DNA of 64,000 nucleotides from Limonium bicolor (GCA_023374045.1 CM041777.1:485499594-485563593); one strand, 5' to 3'. Shown: positions 11,689 to 22,712, counted from the stretch's first letter. Notes: generated by a model from the letters alone, not told the origin. Program-made: numbers and translations.

Positions 11689-13723
11689 TTTCTGTGGAAA
11701 GAAGATATTGATTATGGTGAGAATCTGGTGATATATGATCTGGTGATATATGATTTTGTTTTGAAATCTTTCCTTGTAAAAATTCGCGTGAAAGAAAATC
11801 TGGTAAGGAGTTATCCTCCCCTTTGATGAATTCGATTTGAAAATCGAAAACAGAAAGAATAGCTTGCCAACGGGCAAAAATTTGTTTTGAAACTAGGTTT
11901 TTAACATCCTTTTGTAAAACGTCTTTTGCAGATTTGCAATCTATACGTAGTAAAAAGGATTTGTTGTATAAATCATCTTGAAATTTTGAAATACATAATA
12001 CGATTGAAAGAATTTCTTTTTGATTGTGGAATAATTGAGTTGTGGTCCGATCCATATGCCAGAGTGGAATCGTACCAACTGCTCTTGAGTAAGACCTTGG
12101 TCTTTGTTTGAATTCCCCATAGCCAATGTTGGATGCGTCAGTTTGACGATCAAAAGGCTTGAGGATGTGGAATGGTGAGGCATGGTAAGAATAGGTATAT
12201 GTTTTAGGGATTGCACAACTTTGGTGTGCTCTGGAGTCCATGGTGAAGGATTCTTTTGTAATCTGGAATAAAGAAGCTTGCAATGTTGACGAAGTTGGAA
12301 AGAAATCTGAAAGATAATTAAGACATCCTAAGAATCTTTGTAACTGATTCTTTTCTTTGATTTCGTCTGGAAATTTGGAAACAAATTCCAAGCTTCTTTG
12401 GATAGGAGTAATGGTGTTTTGATAGATGTTGTGTCCAAGGAAACGTATGTTAACCTGGAACAACTTCATCTTGGGTTGGAAACAACTAGACCATTAGTCT
12501 TGATGACCGAATGGAATGTCTTGAGATGCTTGAAGTGTTGTTCTATGGAATCTGAAAAACTAAGACATCATCAATATAAACAATGATAAATGTCGAATAT
12601 GGTGTGAGGATGTCATTCATGACATTCTGGAATTTGATGGAGCATTTTTAAGGCCAAATGGCATTACGTTCCATTCGTAATGACCAAATGGGACAACAAA
12701 TGCAGTCGTATCGATCTGATTCTGAAATCTGGAAGAAGATCTTGGCCTTGTAAAGGCGGCCTAGTAGATCTCTTTTGTTGGATTGGATATCTAATCCATT
12801 GAAGAACCTTGTTTAATGGTTTGTAGTTTATGACGAGCCGTGGAACTCCACGCTCCTTTTCTGCAGCATTCATGACGTAGAATGCGCTGCAACTCCATGG
12901 TGATTTTGATGGTCGAATCAAACCTTTATCCAAAAGAGTTTCAATCTCTTTCTTGCAAATCTCTAGACGCCCGCTATTCATTTGAATAGGTCGAGCCTTG
13001 GTTGGAATATTGCGTTCATCGAAATCCTTTTCATAAGGAAGATGAACGATATGACACTTTCTACTCCAAAATGCATTGGGTAGATCTGCGCAAACATCTT
13101 TGAAGGTTTTCCCCATTTGAGAAATATCCTTTTGAATTCTGGGATCTTGAAGTCGCTCAGCTGTTCGAATATGAGCGAGTTGGTTTTTAGAAAACTGGAG
13201 CTGGCTTTCTTTTCTGGTAATTGAATTGATCTGCTGGTAAAGAGTATTGGATTGAAGAACATTAAGTTCTCTTTGGATTATGGGCTCGGTAAAGAGAAAA
13301 GAATACTTTTCTTTATTGATCTTGCATGTAATCCCTTATGATCAACAAAGAAGGGATACAAGTGGATAATAAAAGGAGAGTCGAGGATAATGTCTTGGCT
13401 AATATTCTTGATAACTACAAATTGTAGTTTAACAAGAAGATTCTTGTTTTGGACAGAAAGTTTGGATGTTTTGGCAATGATTTTGAGTGGATCATTCCCT
13501 GCACCTACTAATCGTTCTCGAGTAGGAGAACTAATGGTGGAACTAATCCTTCTCGGATACAATTTCGGTCTGCTCCTGAATCAATAAGAGCAACCATTGT
13601 TATCCTGAAGTCGGTACCTTCGACTACAAGCGTGATGTTGGAATACCATTTTGAAAGCGAAATCTTTCAATGATATTTATGGCTGGGTTTCTGGATGAGG
13701 TCTTGGGATGTTATGGAAATCAT
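11681..13723 (-). pseudogene. Pararetroviral protease-reverse transcriptase-RNase H, left copy, broken
   Basis: The order is aspartic protease (IDSGAD near 13,580), reverse transcriptase and RNase H. In the RT, GVPRLVINYKPLNKV lies near 12,820 and YIDD is encoded at about 12,567-12,578. RNase H has DASNIGYG near 12,130 and ends at 11,681. The frame starts at an ATG near 13,723. It is interrupted at several points (about 13,270, 12,990, 12,700 and 12,470). The GTCTTGAT at 12,497-12,504 is the unoccupied target of the MITE found in the right copy. The encoded enzyme would copy viral RNA into DNA in the cytoplasm; this copy cannot encode it intact. Confidence 0.85.
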
Positions 13724-13767
13724 ACCCAAGTTGGCGGCAATTCATGCTCTGGAGAAGATCCATAGAT

Positions 13768-14559
13768 TTATCTTTGATGTAGAGCTTTTGCTGCTTCTAA
13801 GAGAGAAATTCGAGTTTGCACACCTAATCCATCGAATTTGATCTGATGGAGTTCGGCTTTGAGCGCCTGAATTTCTTGCTTGAGGATCTTAATATCCTTT
13901 TGTAATTCCTGAGTTGGAACCTTGCCAAACAGATTACTGCTTGATGCTATTGGGTACTTGTCAAGAGTTTTGGAGATACTAAATGGTTCAGGGGGCGTCT
14001 TTTTGGAATCTTGCGAGGCAAGCAACTTGGCTAATTGTTGTAGATATTGTCTTTTCTCATCTGGATTGGAAATCTTGTTAATGAGTTCATACAGAAGTTC
14101 TGCTGAATCTATGTCATTGGTTATGACATTGATAGATCCGGAAGAATCATCTGTAGATTCATAACTGGAACTTGAAGCATCATGATCTATCTGGTGAATG
14201 TAATTCTCATCTTCTGGAGAACTGGGATTATCTTGTAGCAAAAGCTTAGAGAGCTTTTCTTGTAGATCCTTGTCGTCTGCGAAGATTTCATTGATCTTCT
14301 GCTTAACACGACATTGATCTGCCTTGTGACCCTTGCGACCACATTTCCAACATGTGATCTGAGCCATATTCTTGGAAGCAAATCTTGTAGGTTTAGGATT
14401 TGACCTATACTTTTGACGATAAGGTTTATAGGGCTTACGATATTGTGGTTTGGATCGATAGTGTTGTTTGAATCTGGAGGAGAAACGTTTGTGGACTATT
14501 TGTTTCTTGGATGGAGGAGTGATTTTCTCAATTCCAAAGATCTTGCAGAAAGAACTCAT
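13768..14559 (-). pseudogene. Pararetroviral coat-protein C-terminal region with zinc knuckle, left copy
   Basis: A 263-residue frame begins with a basic R/K/Y-rich stretch, then a CCHC zinc knuckle (CWKCGRKGHKADQC), an acidic serine-rich segment and a predicted coiled coil near the end (LQKDIKILKQEIQALKAEL). It is in the same frame as the upstream coat core (14,599-15,318), separated by a TAG stop. It ends early at 13,768 compared with the right copy. Confidence 0.8.
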
Positions 14560-14598
14560 TTCTCTTCGAGCTTGGGCCTTTTCATTGCCATATTTGGA

Positions 14599-15318
14599 CT
14601 AGATTTTGAGATCCTGACATAAGTTCAGGGCCTCCTTTTTTACAAAGGCAAAAAGTTGACCATAGGCTATTGCTTCCCAAGGTATGGTCTCTTGACCAAC
14701 TTCTTCTTGAAGTTTGGTGATAATCCGTTGTGCGAACAATGTAGGCAATCCTGAAACGAATCTTTCTTTCCAGAAATTAGCCATACAGTCTTCGCGTTGT
14801 AGGACTTGTGGAAGGTACATGTCCTTGTACCATCTGTAATCAGATAATGTTGGGCATCGAAGGTTGGTGAGAAGAATCTTATTGGAATTCAACTCTTCTC
14901 TTGGATTTCCAACAAAGTGGAGACTTATTGTGATAATCAAGAAATCACATGCATCATCTTTCATGGAAGATCTGTCTTCTCCATCAAAGACTTCAACTTG
15001 ATGGTTCAGGATTTCTTGTTTATTGTCGAGGGTAAGGGCATGATCCCACCATTGCCTTAATTGGCCTGTAAATCCTGAAACGATGGTAATGGCAGCTTGT
15101 TTTTCAGTCAGCTTTCGCATCTTGTAGGCATTCTTTGCCATGCCCATTTCTTGTAGGGTGTTCAGAATTTCATATTCTGATTTTCCATCTATATTCCATT
15201 CATAGACAGAAGCACCGTCATATTGAGCTGAAGTAAATTTGGAGCGTTCTTCATATTGGATATTTGGAGGAGTAGGACGAGGATAATAATTTTTGGTAGT
15301 ATGGAAATAAGAATCCAT
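14599..15318 (-). CDS. Pararetroviral coat-protein core, left copy (fragment)
   Basis: This is a 239-residue open frame from an ATG at 15,318. It contains the segment ITIVSGFTGQLRQWWDHALT, which matches the capsid-core motif found in caulimovirid coat and retrotransposon gag proteins. It ends in a TAG directly before the zinc-knuckle frame; the same stop is present in the right copy. Upstream, the N-terminal coat frame lies in another phase, so this is part of a broken gene. Confidence 0.75.
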   Translation of the reverse strand: MDSYFHTTKNYYPRPTPPNIQYEERSKFTSAQYDGASVYEWNIDGKSEYEILNTLQEMGMAKNAYKMRKLTEKQAAITIVSGFTGQLRQWWDHALTLDNKQEILNHQVEVFDGEDRSSMKDDACDFLIITISLHFVGNPREELNSNKILLTNLRCPTLSDYRWYKDMYLPQVLQREDCMANFWKERFVSGLPTLFAQRIITKLQEEVGQETIPWEAIAYGQLFAFVKKEALNLCQDLKI

Positions 15319-16001
15319 GGGTTTGTTCCGTTTGAAAGAACGTCTTGAGTTTCTGGTAGTGATTCTGGAGATTGCATTTGGTTCTGGATCAGTAAATGAT
15401 TTTCAATATGGGATAGTTGTAAGGATGATGCGGAAGAATCATCATCACTTGACTGGCATTGACAAGTGTCAAGGGTATTAACACCGTTATTGTTGGTTGG
15501 AGGTTGTTGATTATTGGCTGTGGTCAAAGAAGAAGGTAATAATTGTAAGGTTTCGGATATGCGTGAAAGCAAATCAGTCTCTGGATGTACGAAATTGGTA
15601 ATGGATGGTTGAAAATGAGGCCGAGAAATGTCAGAGGGAAATCTGACCTGTTTCTCTATTGGAACAGTTGAGTGGAGGCTAATGGAGATACGATCTAATT
15701 GAGAAGCTATAGTGGCTAAGGTTTGGTTAGTCCAATTTTGTTGTTGATGGACCTTTTGGAGATCACTAGCTACCACTGGAGCATTAGTGTTGCTACCTTT
15801 CTTGAGGGGTGCAGCTATAACATCTCTGGCTAGTTTGATGGTATTGAATGGAGGATGAATTGAGCTTATTGTCTCATCATTGGCTTCTAATGTCCATTTC
15901 ATGTATAGACTTGTTTGGACATTAATTGAGGGGATTTCAAAGGGATCTGGTTGAGAAAGCTGAACAGAAGTATATGAAGGCAACCAATTGTAAATTGTCA
16001 T
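15189..16001 (-). CDS. Pararetroviral coat-protein N-terminal region, left copy (fragment)
   Basis: A 270-residue frame from an ATG (MTIYNWLPSYTS). The N-terminal 120 residues look folded; the rest is Q/S/N/P-rich with a cluster of D/S residues near 15,440, typical of flexible acidic coat-precursor segments. Its last part overlaps the coat-core frame in a different phase, showing an indel near 15,310-15,340. Confidence 0.65.
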   Translation of the reverse strand: MTIYNWLPSYTSVQLSQPDPFEIPSINVQTSLYMKWTLEANDETISSIHPPFNTIKLARDVIAAPLKKGSNTNAPVVASDLQKVHQQQNWTNQTLATIASQLDRISISLHSTVPIEKQVRFPSDISRPHFQPSITNFVHPETDLLSRISETLQLLPSSLTTANNQQPPTNNNGVNTLDTCQCQSSDDDSSASSLQLSHIENHLLIQNQMQSPESLPETQDVLSNGTNPWILISILPKIIILVLLLQISNMKNAPNLLQLNMTVLLSMNGI

Positions 16002-16060
16002 GTTACAGCGTAACCTGTGACAATCTTTACGCCAATATTGCCTGAGATTTTGTTGACAGT

Positions 16061-17186
16061 CTAGTGATAGATCTGCGAACCATTTCCTTTGTGGTTCGTA
16101 TTCTGGTTCTGATTCTCGTTCAGAGATATATTCTTCTCTGCGCTCAAAATCTTGAAGTGGATAACATTGACGTTACCAAAAAATTCTTCGGTGTTGATAG
16201 ATTCATTGTCCTCAGGGACGTATGTTGGTATGGGTGCTTGAAAACCCACTGTAATTTCTGGTTGTGATGGTTGTTGGCTTCTAGGTGTTGAGGGTACTCC
16301 GGAAAAGGAAGACCTCACATCCATGAAGCTCCTGTTGGAAGAAGAACTTGGGCGTTCTCTGAAAGAATTGAAACGAAGGAGGATAGTTCCATCGTTTTGT
16401 TCGATTATATCATCAACCGTGGTGCGAGAGATGTTTCTTGGAACTTGTGGCATTGCAATTTGAAAGTGATCTGGTATAGTAATTTCTTCATCCCATCTCA
16501 AACGTCGAGGGACAAAAACTGTTGGCCTTTCGGCATCGATTTGTAAAAGGAGGGTCTCATCCCGAAGAGGGATTAGAGACCTAATGAGCCTTGGATTTAA
16601 TTGAGAAGACATGAGTCTGTAATAGACTCGAAAGATAATGGCAAATTTTGGAAAGTTCTTCAAATTCATCTCCTTGAAGATGAACATCAAGAACTAAGGA
16701 ATCTTGAATCAGAGGATCTGAGAGATCCACTGAGAAATTGGGACAGCAATTGAAGAATATTGGACCATTACAGACGTTAGTCTGAATCATGGCTAAAAGA
16801 GAAGATTTGTAGCGTTTGAGACGTTTGTCTCGAAGCGCCATGAATATTGGGGCATCAATACCTTGTCTGAATAATGGTTTAACAGCTACTTGAATCATTC
16901 CATAGTGGGCATATCTATACCCTTGCTGCAAATATCGAAATATTGAAGATCCTGAAAGAAGAGGTATTGTTTGATATTGTTGTTGAATACTTAAAGTTTC
17001 CTCATGAGTTTTGACAAACATAGCTGTCTTGAAATCAAGAGGACCCATTTGGTATATGTGTTGAACATCTTGAGAAGGTATTGTCCAGTTTGAATAATCA
17101 ACTGGTTGAATACTTTCTTGTGATGTTACTATTGATTCTCTCCTAGATCTTGATCGATCTAACCAACTTCGAAGTCTCGAAGCCAT
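16061..17186 (-). pseudogene. Pararetroviral movement protein (30K superfamily), left copy, frameshifted
   Basis: The first 201 residues (from MASRLRSWLDRSR) and a second frame of 209 residues (16,690-16,061) together span a movement protein. The sequence GPIFFNCCPNFSVDLSDP followed by an I/V-rich strand is typical of the 30K-superfamily core in caulimovirids, proteins that open plasmodesmata for cell-to-cell spread. An indel near 16,660 changes frame in this copy. The C-terminal part is S/P/Q/N-rich. Confidence 0.75.
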
Positions 17187-17368
17187 TATTGGTGCATATC
17201 AGGTTAGACTATATAATTTAAGGATAGATTAATTAATCGGGACAAACCCAAACGGGACCACGGTCTTACGCTCTTTCTGCCGCTGACCAACGTTACCAGG
17301 GTCTGACCAACACTTAATTAATTTTCACCCTAATTTTGATAACTTTCACCCGGTACGAACCGTATTTG

Positions 17369-17380
17369 GCTCTGATACCA
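17369..17380 (-). promoter_or_regulatory. Primer-binding site for initiator tRNA-Met, left pararetrovirus
   Basis: The minus strand reads TGGTATCAGAGC, directly after the 5' terminal repeat. Caulimovirids prime minus-strand DNA synthesis from tRNA-Met at this sequence. Confidence 0.9.
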
Positions 17381-17385
17381 GAAGG

Positions 17386-17537
17386 GAGCAAGATCGGTGA
17401 AGATTTTGAAGAGAATCAAAAATAACAATTAAAGAACTACAAAGAACAGATATTGAAGAACAAATATTGAGAAACTTGAATTGAAAGTGCAGATATTGAA
17501 ATAAATAACTTGAATTTAAATGAACATAAACAAATAA
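17386..17537 (-). repeat. 5' terminal repeat of left pararetrovirus
   Basis: This is the 152-base partner of 9,039-9,190, followed after five bases by the primer-binding site. No promoter sequence precedes it, so it is not a complete LTR; it corresponds to the transcript-start portion only. Confidence 0.85.
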
Positions 17538-17745
17538 GAACTTAAAGATCGGTTTCAATATTCCCTCTTACATTTACCGTGAGGAAAATGGAAGGAACAT
17601 GTATGTTCTGCTCAGTTTCAATATTACATTGAGGGGAAGAAATTAGTTAACTTTAGACATATACTATTTCATTATTCCCTCTTACATTTCCTTTCATTAA
17701 TCAATTATCCTTTTTTTTAAACGGCAAATAAGAACTTAAAGATCT
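17538..17745. other. Filler bounded by an 18-base direct repeat at the pararetrovirus 5' junction
   Basis: AATAAGAACTTAAAGATC occurs at the end of the viral terminal repeat (about 17,534-17,551) and again at about 17,726-17,743. Between them TTCCCTCTTACATTT is also repeated (near 17,562 and 17,676). The same arrangement is in the right arm (about 31,010-31,227). It may record a rearrangement made during or soon after integration. Confidence 0.6.
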
Positions 17746-18780
17746 CAACTAATTATTTCTTTACTAACAAAATACGGTCAACCATGATTATTAACTTATT
17801 ATTTCCTTTGTATTCACTTAATACTTTAATGCTTTGTGACTGTATCATAACTATATTTGTCGCATGTTCGTTTGTTTATTTTACTCAAGTGTCCACTTTA
17901 TTAGTGTTCTATACCCAATTATTCATATATATGATACCAATATCATATAATGCATATACAACCATGCAACCTGATGTACAAGTATATCACTTACTTATTT
18001 AACTTTCCAATTTATCCATTAACCTCCACTCTTATCATTGGACAAATTGCTAAAATCCAGTAAGTCAGTAATCTTAACCACAACTTACCCCCTTATTAAC
18101 CCCTTTATTCGCCCCTCTTATCTGTTTAATTTTTTACGGACATATCATAATTAAGCCCCAATATGTATTTACCACGTATTGATTTACCACTCATTCCTAA
18201 ACCTAATTAAACTTCATACTAGTAGTTCTTGGATTACTGCTTATATATAATTAATTGTAATTACATATATTATTATTATTAAATTATTATTTTATGTCAC
18301 ATGTACTACTCCTGTCAGGTTAGTATCTAATTTACCAAATCAACACTAGTTTACCTCCCAGTATAATAATATCCATAATTCAGTAATTAAACAATAAGGC
18401 AGCCCCTTAATCGTCGAATACACCCGGCCTCATTAACATTCACTTAATAACCATTCAATCATTTAATTATCCTCCATTATTTAGTTCCAATGGCCAAGGC
18501 ACTAACCCAGCATAATACAAACAAAGACCCTGGTATTCAAATCAACACGTTATGTTTGCTAGACTTCTGTGTTAACACAAAACATAGTTTAATCAACACT
18601 TGTCAACTCGAACCCATTCCAGGATAGTATTATTTCTAAATTAACACCAGAAACTCAGTTTGGAAACAATTTACTGCTCATCACTTGCTTCCCAAATGTG
18701 ACAGAATATTTCCAACGTTATATTGTTAAATCACCACCTATATTTCATTATTGTTGCTGTTATTATTGTTGTTTAACTGG
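17746..18780. other. AT-rich intergenic tract, nothing recognised (left arm)
   Basis: I see only short frames and AT-rich sequence, with no transposon termini. AATCAACACTAGT at about 18,340 recurs at the central palindrome junction near 22,709. Mirrored at about 30,000-31,010. Confidence 0.6.
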
Positions 18781-19907
18781 TGATAGGAGGAGCACACACC
18801 AATCATTTACTACTAGATGCAGTAGATGCATTTAACGCTTTTACTGCTACATGAGGATGAAAAAAAGGCATGAGTATATTACCGGTTTGGTGAACCATTT
18901 TCACGTCCCTGTTTCAGTCTGGTGCGTGATCGCAACAGTTCCAGTGAATCGCTTCAGAGGTGTGCGTACATGGAGAGAATGGAGCTTCAGTTAAGAATGG
19001 AGCTTCAGTAATTATGCAGCAAGTGTATGGACAAGGAGAGATGGAGACTTCAGTCAGCACAAGAAGAGAATGGAAAGAAGGCAGTGTTTGGGTGATTTGC
19101 GACAGAAATCTAAAAAGAAATCCCACTGGTAACTCAGAAAAACAAGAAGATGAGTTGGGTAAATTACCGGTTTAAGAATGAAATGTTTTCAGCCATTCTC
19201 CAATCTGTTGTGCGTAGGCAGCGGTTCCAGTAACTTATACTACAGAGAAGATAGTTTGAGGACATTACTGGTTCTGTTGGGTTTTTTTTTCCTTCTCAAT
19301 ATGGTGTACAAGATGCTGTCATTCCAGTAATTTATCATTGTAGAGGCCCAGAATGAAGAGTATTGAAGACAGGTGCAGCGCCTCTAGGCTTGGTGTGTAG
19401 GAATGTAACTGGAAAGGTGCAGATGTAGAGAATAATGAAGAAATGTGCAGCAGTTAAATGATTTATCACTGGAGAGGTGTAGTTACATGAAACAAAATGA
19501 AGATAAGTTCAGAGCATTCTACCGGTTCTGGAATGGATTTGCTTCAATCTGAAGTGCAGATAAGACAGTTCCAGTGGTTATCACAACAGATGTGCAAATA
19601 CAACGAGGGAATGGGGAGAGTGCAATATTTTGCGGTGAGAATAGAGATGGAGGAGAGGCTGGAGTGTATGTTCTTGTTTGTCACTCAAGGTTTCCAGAGA
19701 TAAGGAGAACAGAGGTGCAGACACGAGAGGAGGATGAAGCGGCAGATTGTTCATTTTCAGCTAGGTTTATGCAAAATCCTACAATTGAGAGAAGGTTGGA
19801 AACCGTAGAGTGTTTGACAGCTAGTTAAGATTTTTTTTCCTGAGTGGGAGATATTTGTTAGAGAGGTAAGGAAGCAAGGCCAGAATTTGTTGGTAGTGTA
19901 GTGGCCT
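18781..19907. other. Unrecognised tract with recurring ACCGGTT/CCAGTAA motifs (left arm)
   Basis: Short motifs such as ACCGGTT, TTCCAGTAAT, ACTGGA and GTGCAG recur irregularly, which suggests an old degenerate tandem structure. Small frames of 68-84 residues exist (for example 19,497-19,703), and several are identical in the right arm. The predicted peptides have no domain that I recognise. It could be part of a non-autonomous element or a non-coding transcript. It ends at the LINE target duplication. Confidence 0.5.
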
Positions 19908-20359
19908 AAATAACTTATTTATTTAAGTAGTAACGGCTGATATTGTTGTTTCCTCTCGCGGTGGGTTTTCTCCCTTCTTCTCCGCGACTCTTCGTTCTCC
20001 CCAATTAGCCGTGCATGTATTGGCCACCGCCATGCCCATCAGTTTATCAGACATCAGCAACTCAATCGCCGCCTGCTTACTACTTTGCCAACACGTTAAT
20101 CTCTATGACTGGACACTTGAAGCGACAAGAAGCATGCAACAGATCCTTTGCCATAGACCTAATCATTTTGGTTTGGATTAAGTGGAAACCACCACCGGTT
20201 TTAAAACCTAATATCATCGGGTTATTTCAGTGGACGTTCTTCGGTTCTTTCTCAGTCACTCAGTTCCCTCTCACCTTTGCTCTTCTTCTCACCTTTGGTT
20301 TTCTTCTCACCTTTGGTTTTCTTCTCACTTGCTCGCTGCCATTCCAGCTTCTCATAGTC

Positions 20360-21390
20360 ATGGCTTCTCCATCCACTCCCGCACCAGTGGACGCGCTCTC
20401 TTCCAAGTACACTGGCCTCGCTCTGACTGCTGCAGAGGAGGAGGGTTTGGTCATTGATGACATTCAGGAGTCTTTTGCTGCTGGTACCATGCATTCTTCG
20501 GTTCTGGGAAGATTTTCATTACAAAGTCTATCGATTTTTCATCCATGGAACGTACCCTCTCTCGGGCTTGGCACTGTGAGGGGCACTTGAAGATTCGCAG
20601 TTTGGGCTCGAACCTGTACCTTTTCGCACTTCCAGACGAGGAACATGTACAAGACGTCCTCAACCGTGGTCCGTGGACAGTTGGCGGGAGTCTGCTTGTT
20701 CTCTCTGAAATCGACCCCAACATCACCCTGTCAGCACATTGTTTCGAATGGGCTCCTTTTTGGGTAAGAATCCTGGATGTTCTCTACCGTTAATGAATTC
20801 GTTGTTTGCTAAGAGACTTGGTGAGAAGCTTGGAGTCTTTCTGGAATACATTGACTACGACACCCGTTTTAGTGGATCTTTCATGCGTATTAAGGTTAAG
20901 CTGAATGTACCAGGCCAGTTTGCGGTTTAATACTATTAACTTACAGGATAAGCCACTGGTGCTGCGGCTGGCATACGAGAGACTGCCAAACCTTTGCTTC
21001 ATTTGCGGCCAGTTCAACCATCTGACTGTTGATTGCCCAGCGCGACCTTCTGTTGCTACCTCTGATTACCAGTATGGGATGTGGCTTAAGGCAAGGAACC
21101 GAGGCTTTGTTCGTGGTGGTCAGGATCGTGCTCCCGATGGTCGTTCTGCACTCTCAGCTGCTGTTTCGTCTGAGGACATTCATTCAGCTACTCCTTTGCG
21201 GTCTGTCCCTCCTGTGGCTGTCTCCCAACCGGTTGCTGATATGGAGCTTGAGCAAGGCGAGATTGCCGGCTCTTCTCAGACCTCAGCCACTCGGAAGCGT
21301 AAGGTGGTTGTAGCTCTTCCAGCTTCGTCTCCTACCCATGATGATGTTACTTACTTCCAGTTACAAGGCAAAGCGTGGCAGAAATGGTGA
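20360..21390 (+). pseudogene. LINE ORF1 (DUF4283 plus CCHC knuckle), left copy, frameshifted
   Basis: It starts at an ATG encoding MASPSTPAPVDALSSKYTGL. A DUF4283-type RNA-binding region follows (SRAWHCEGHLKI...WAPFWVRILDV), then a zinc knuckle (CFICGQFNHLTVDC near 21,000) and a basic C-terminus (ATRKRKVV). At least three frame changes (about 20,570, 20,780 and 20,920) break it. In plant L1 elements ORF1 binds the LINE RNA. Confidence 0.8.
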
Positions 21391-21445
21391 CTCTCCAACA
21401 ACTTCACAGGCGCCTCTGGGGGAAGCCTAGAGCCGCCCAGCCTAG

Positions 21446-22712
21446 ATGTCGGTCCTATCTTTGAACTGTCGTGGTCTTGGGCAGATTGTGTCAGTTCGTT
21501 GGATGAAGGGTGTTGTGCGGTCTGCTTCCCCTTCTATGTTTTTCTTTGTGAAACTAAGTTGTCCTCGGTAGAAATGCGTCATGTTGCGTCTCTGTTTCAG
21601 AACTACTATTTTGTTGCTGGTGATAGTGAGGGACGTGCGGGGGGTGTAGCGTATTTTTGGAAGTCCTTTGTAAATGTGTCGGTCCTTAGCTACTCATCCA
21701 GGCATGTGGATGTTTTGGCTTGTGATGGTGGTGGGTTTACGTGGCGTCTTACGGGTCTGTACGGATGATCAACTGCGAATGATAAATGGAAAACCTACTC
21801 TTTTTTGCGGTATCTTTCATCTCAATGGCTTGGGCCTTGGTTAGTTTGTGGTGATCTTAATGAAGTTTTACTGCCCTCAGAACACTTAGGCAATGCTTCA
21901 CGGCGATCTGCTCCCATGCTTGCTTTCCGCAACTGCATTGCTGATTGTAACCTGCACGACCTAGGTTACAAGGGCACTTGTTACACTTTCACAAACAAAT
22001 CTTCATCAGCCAAATCCCGTCTTGACCATTTTTTGTGTAATAACCAATGGCACGATCGTTTCCCAAATGCGTAGAACATGCATCTCCCTTGGGGTTGGTC
22101 TGATCACAAGCCAATTTTACTGCATCTTTCACCATCCATTCGCATGGGGCGCAAACCATTCCGGTTTGAGAACTGCTGGGCATCTGATCCCCGTTGTCGT
22201 TCAATTGTACAGAGAGTGTGGCGGGTTTCTGGGTCTGCTGTTTCTTATCATTCCAAAGCCTCTCAGTGTGGGCAACAGCTCCGTCAGTGGGGCACAAAGC
22301 AATGCTGGCGTGAAAAGAAGCGCGTCCAAGTAGTTGAACAACAACTCCAGCAGCTTGAATTGGCACCTGCTACGCAGACTACTGCTTCTCAGTGGAATCA
22401 TCTAACACATTCTTTAGATGAGCTCCTTCTTAAAGATGAAATCAGATTGCAGCAGCGTTCTCGCCAGTCCTGGCTTCAGGCTGGGGACCAGAATTCTGCC
22501 CTTTTTCACTCTCGAATCCGTTCTCGAGCTCGTGTCAACACTATTTTAGCCTTGTCCTCGGGGTGGATAACCCTGCGGCTACGTCTTGGCATGGTATTGA
22601 GTCAGTTGCTCGTGTTTATTTTCAGAGTCTTTTCTCCTCAACAGCCCCTGAACCCAATCTGCATCTCCTATCTTGTGTAGAGGACCGGGTTCCGCCGTCC
22701 TTATTCTAATCA
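21446..22712 (+). pseudogene. LINE ORF2 endonuclease part, left copy, broken
   Basis: It begins with an ATG (about 21,446) encoding the MSVLSLNCRGLG start typical of plant L1 apurinic-like endonucleases. It continues through WLVCGDLNEVLLPSEH-type and SRLDHFLCN motifs, interrupted by stops near 21,765, 21,780 and 22,072. The reverse transcriptase is absent because the left arm stops here. Confidence 0.8.

Larger units (their letters stand above)
9039..17537 (-). mobile_element. Endogenous pararetrovirus (Caulimoviridae), left copy, defective
   Basis: A near full-length integrated caulimovirid in 5'-3' order on the minus strand: 152-base terminal repeat, tRNA-Met primer site, movement protein, coat protein with zinc knuckle, protease-reverse transcriptase-RNase H, and a long third region ending before a promoter and the second terminal repeat. 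There is no integrase, as expected for this family. Terminal redundancy at both ends resembles the layout of the genomic transcript. Several genes are broken by frameshifts or stops, so the copy cannot be functional as it stands. The genus is not assigned. It shares its integration site with the right copy. Confidence 0.9.
1519..22712 (+). repeat. Left arm of giant inverted duplication
   Basis: This 21.2-kb segment reappears reverse-complemented at about 25,843-51,917, with the same elements in mirrored order. The outer limit is at a shared ACGGGATAACGGGG; upstream of it the two sides no longer match. The inner limit is at 22,712, where the LINE copy stops. Identity by eye is high: several short reading frames near 19-20 kb are identical in the two arms, while single-base indels are common in the viral part. 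The left arm lacks four insertions or duplications seen in the right arm, so it is closer to the ancestral layout. Confidence 0.95.
19924..22712 (+). mobile_element. LINE (plant L1 type), 5' half, truncated by the palindrome junction
   Basis: The segment starts just after the target sequence AAATAACTTATTTATT (19,908-19,923). It carries the 5' UTR, a broken ORF1 and the endonuclease part of ORF2, then ends at 22,712 within ORF2 between endonuclease and reverse transcriptase. The cut is not a normal 3' LINE end: there is no poly-A. It is the mirror of 25,843-28,852. Confidence 0.9.

Noticed and set aside
18485..18700. tRNA-derived SINE with a B-box-like GGTTCGAG
   Set aside because: An A box in the right order and spacing is absent, and there are no element ends or target duplication.
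20252..20494. Lysine-rich repeat protein (GEKKTK repeats)
   Set aside because: It is antisense to a short TTCTTCTCACCTTTG repeat in the LINE 5' region.
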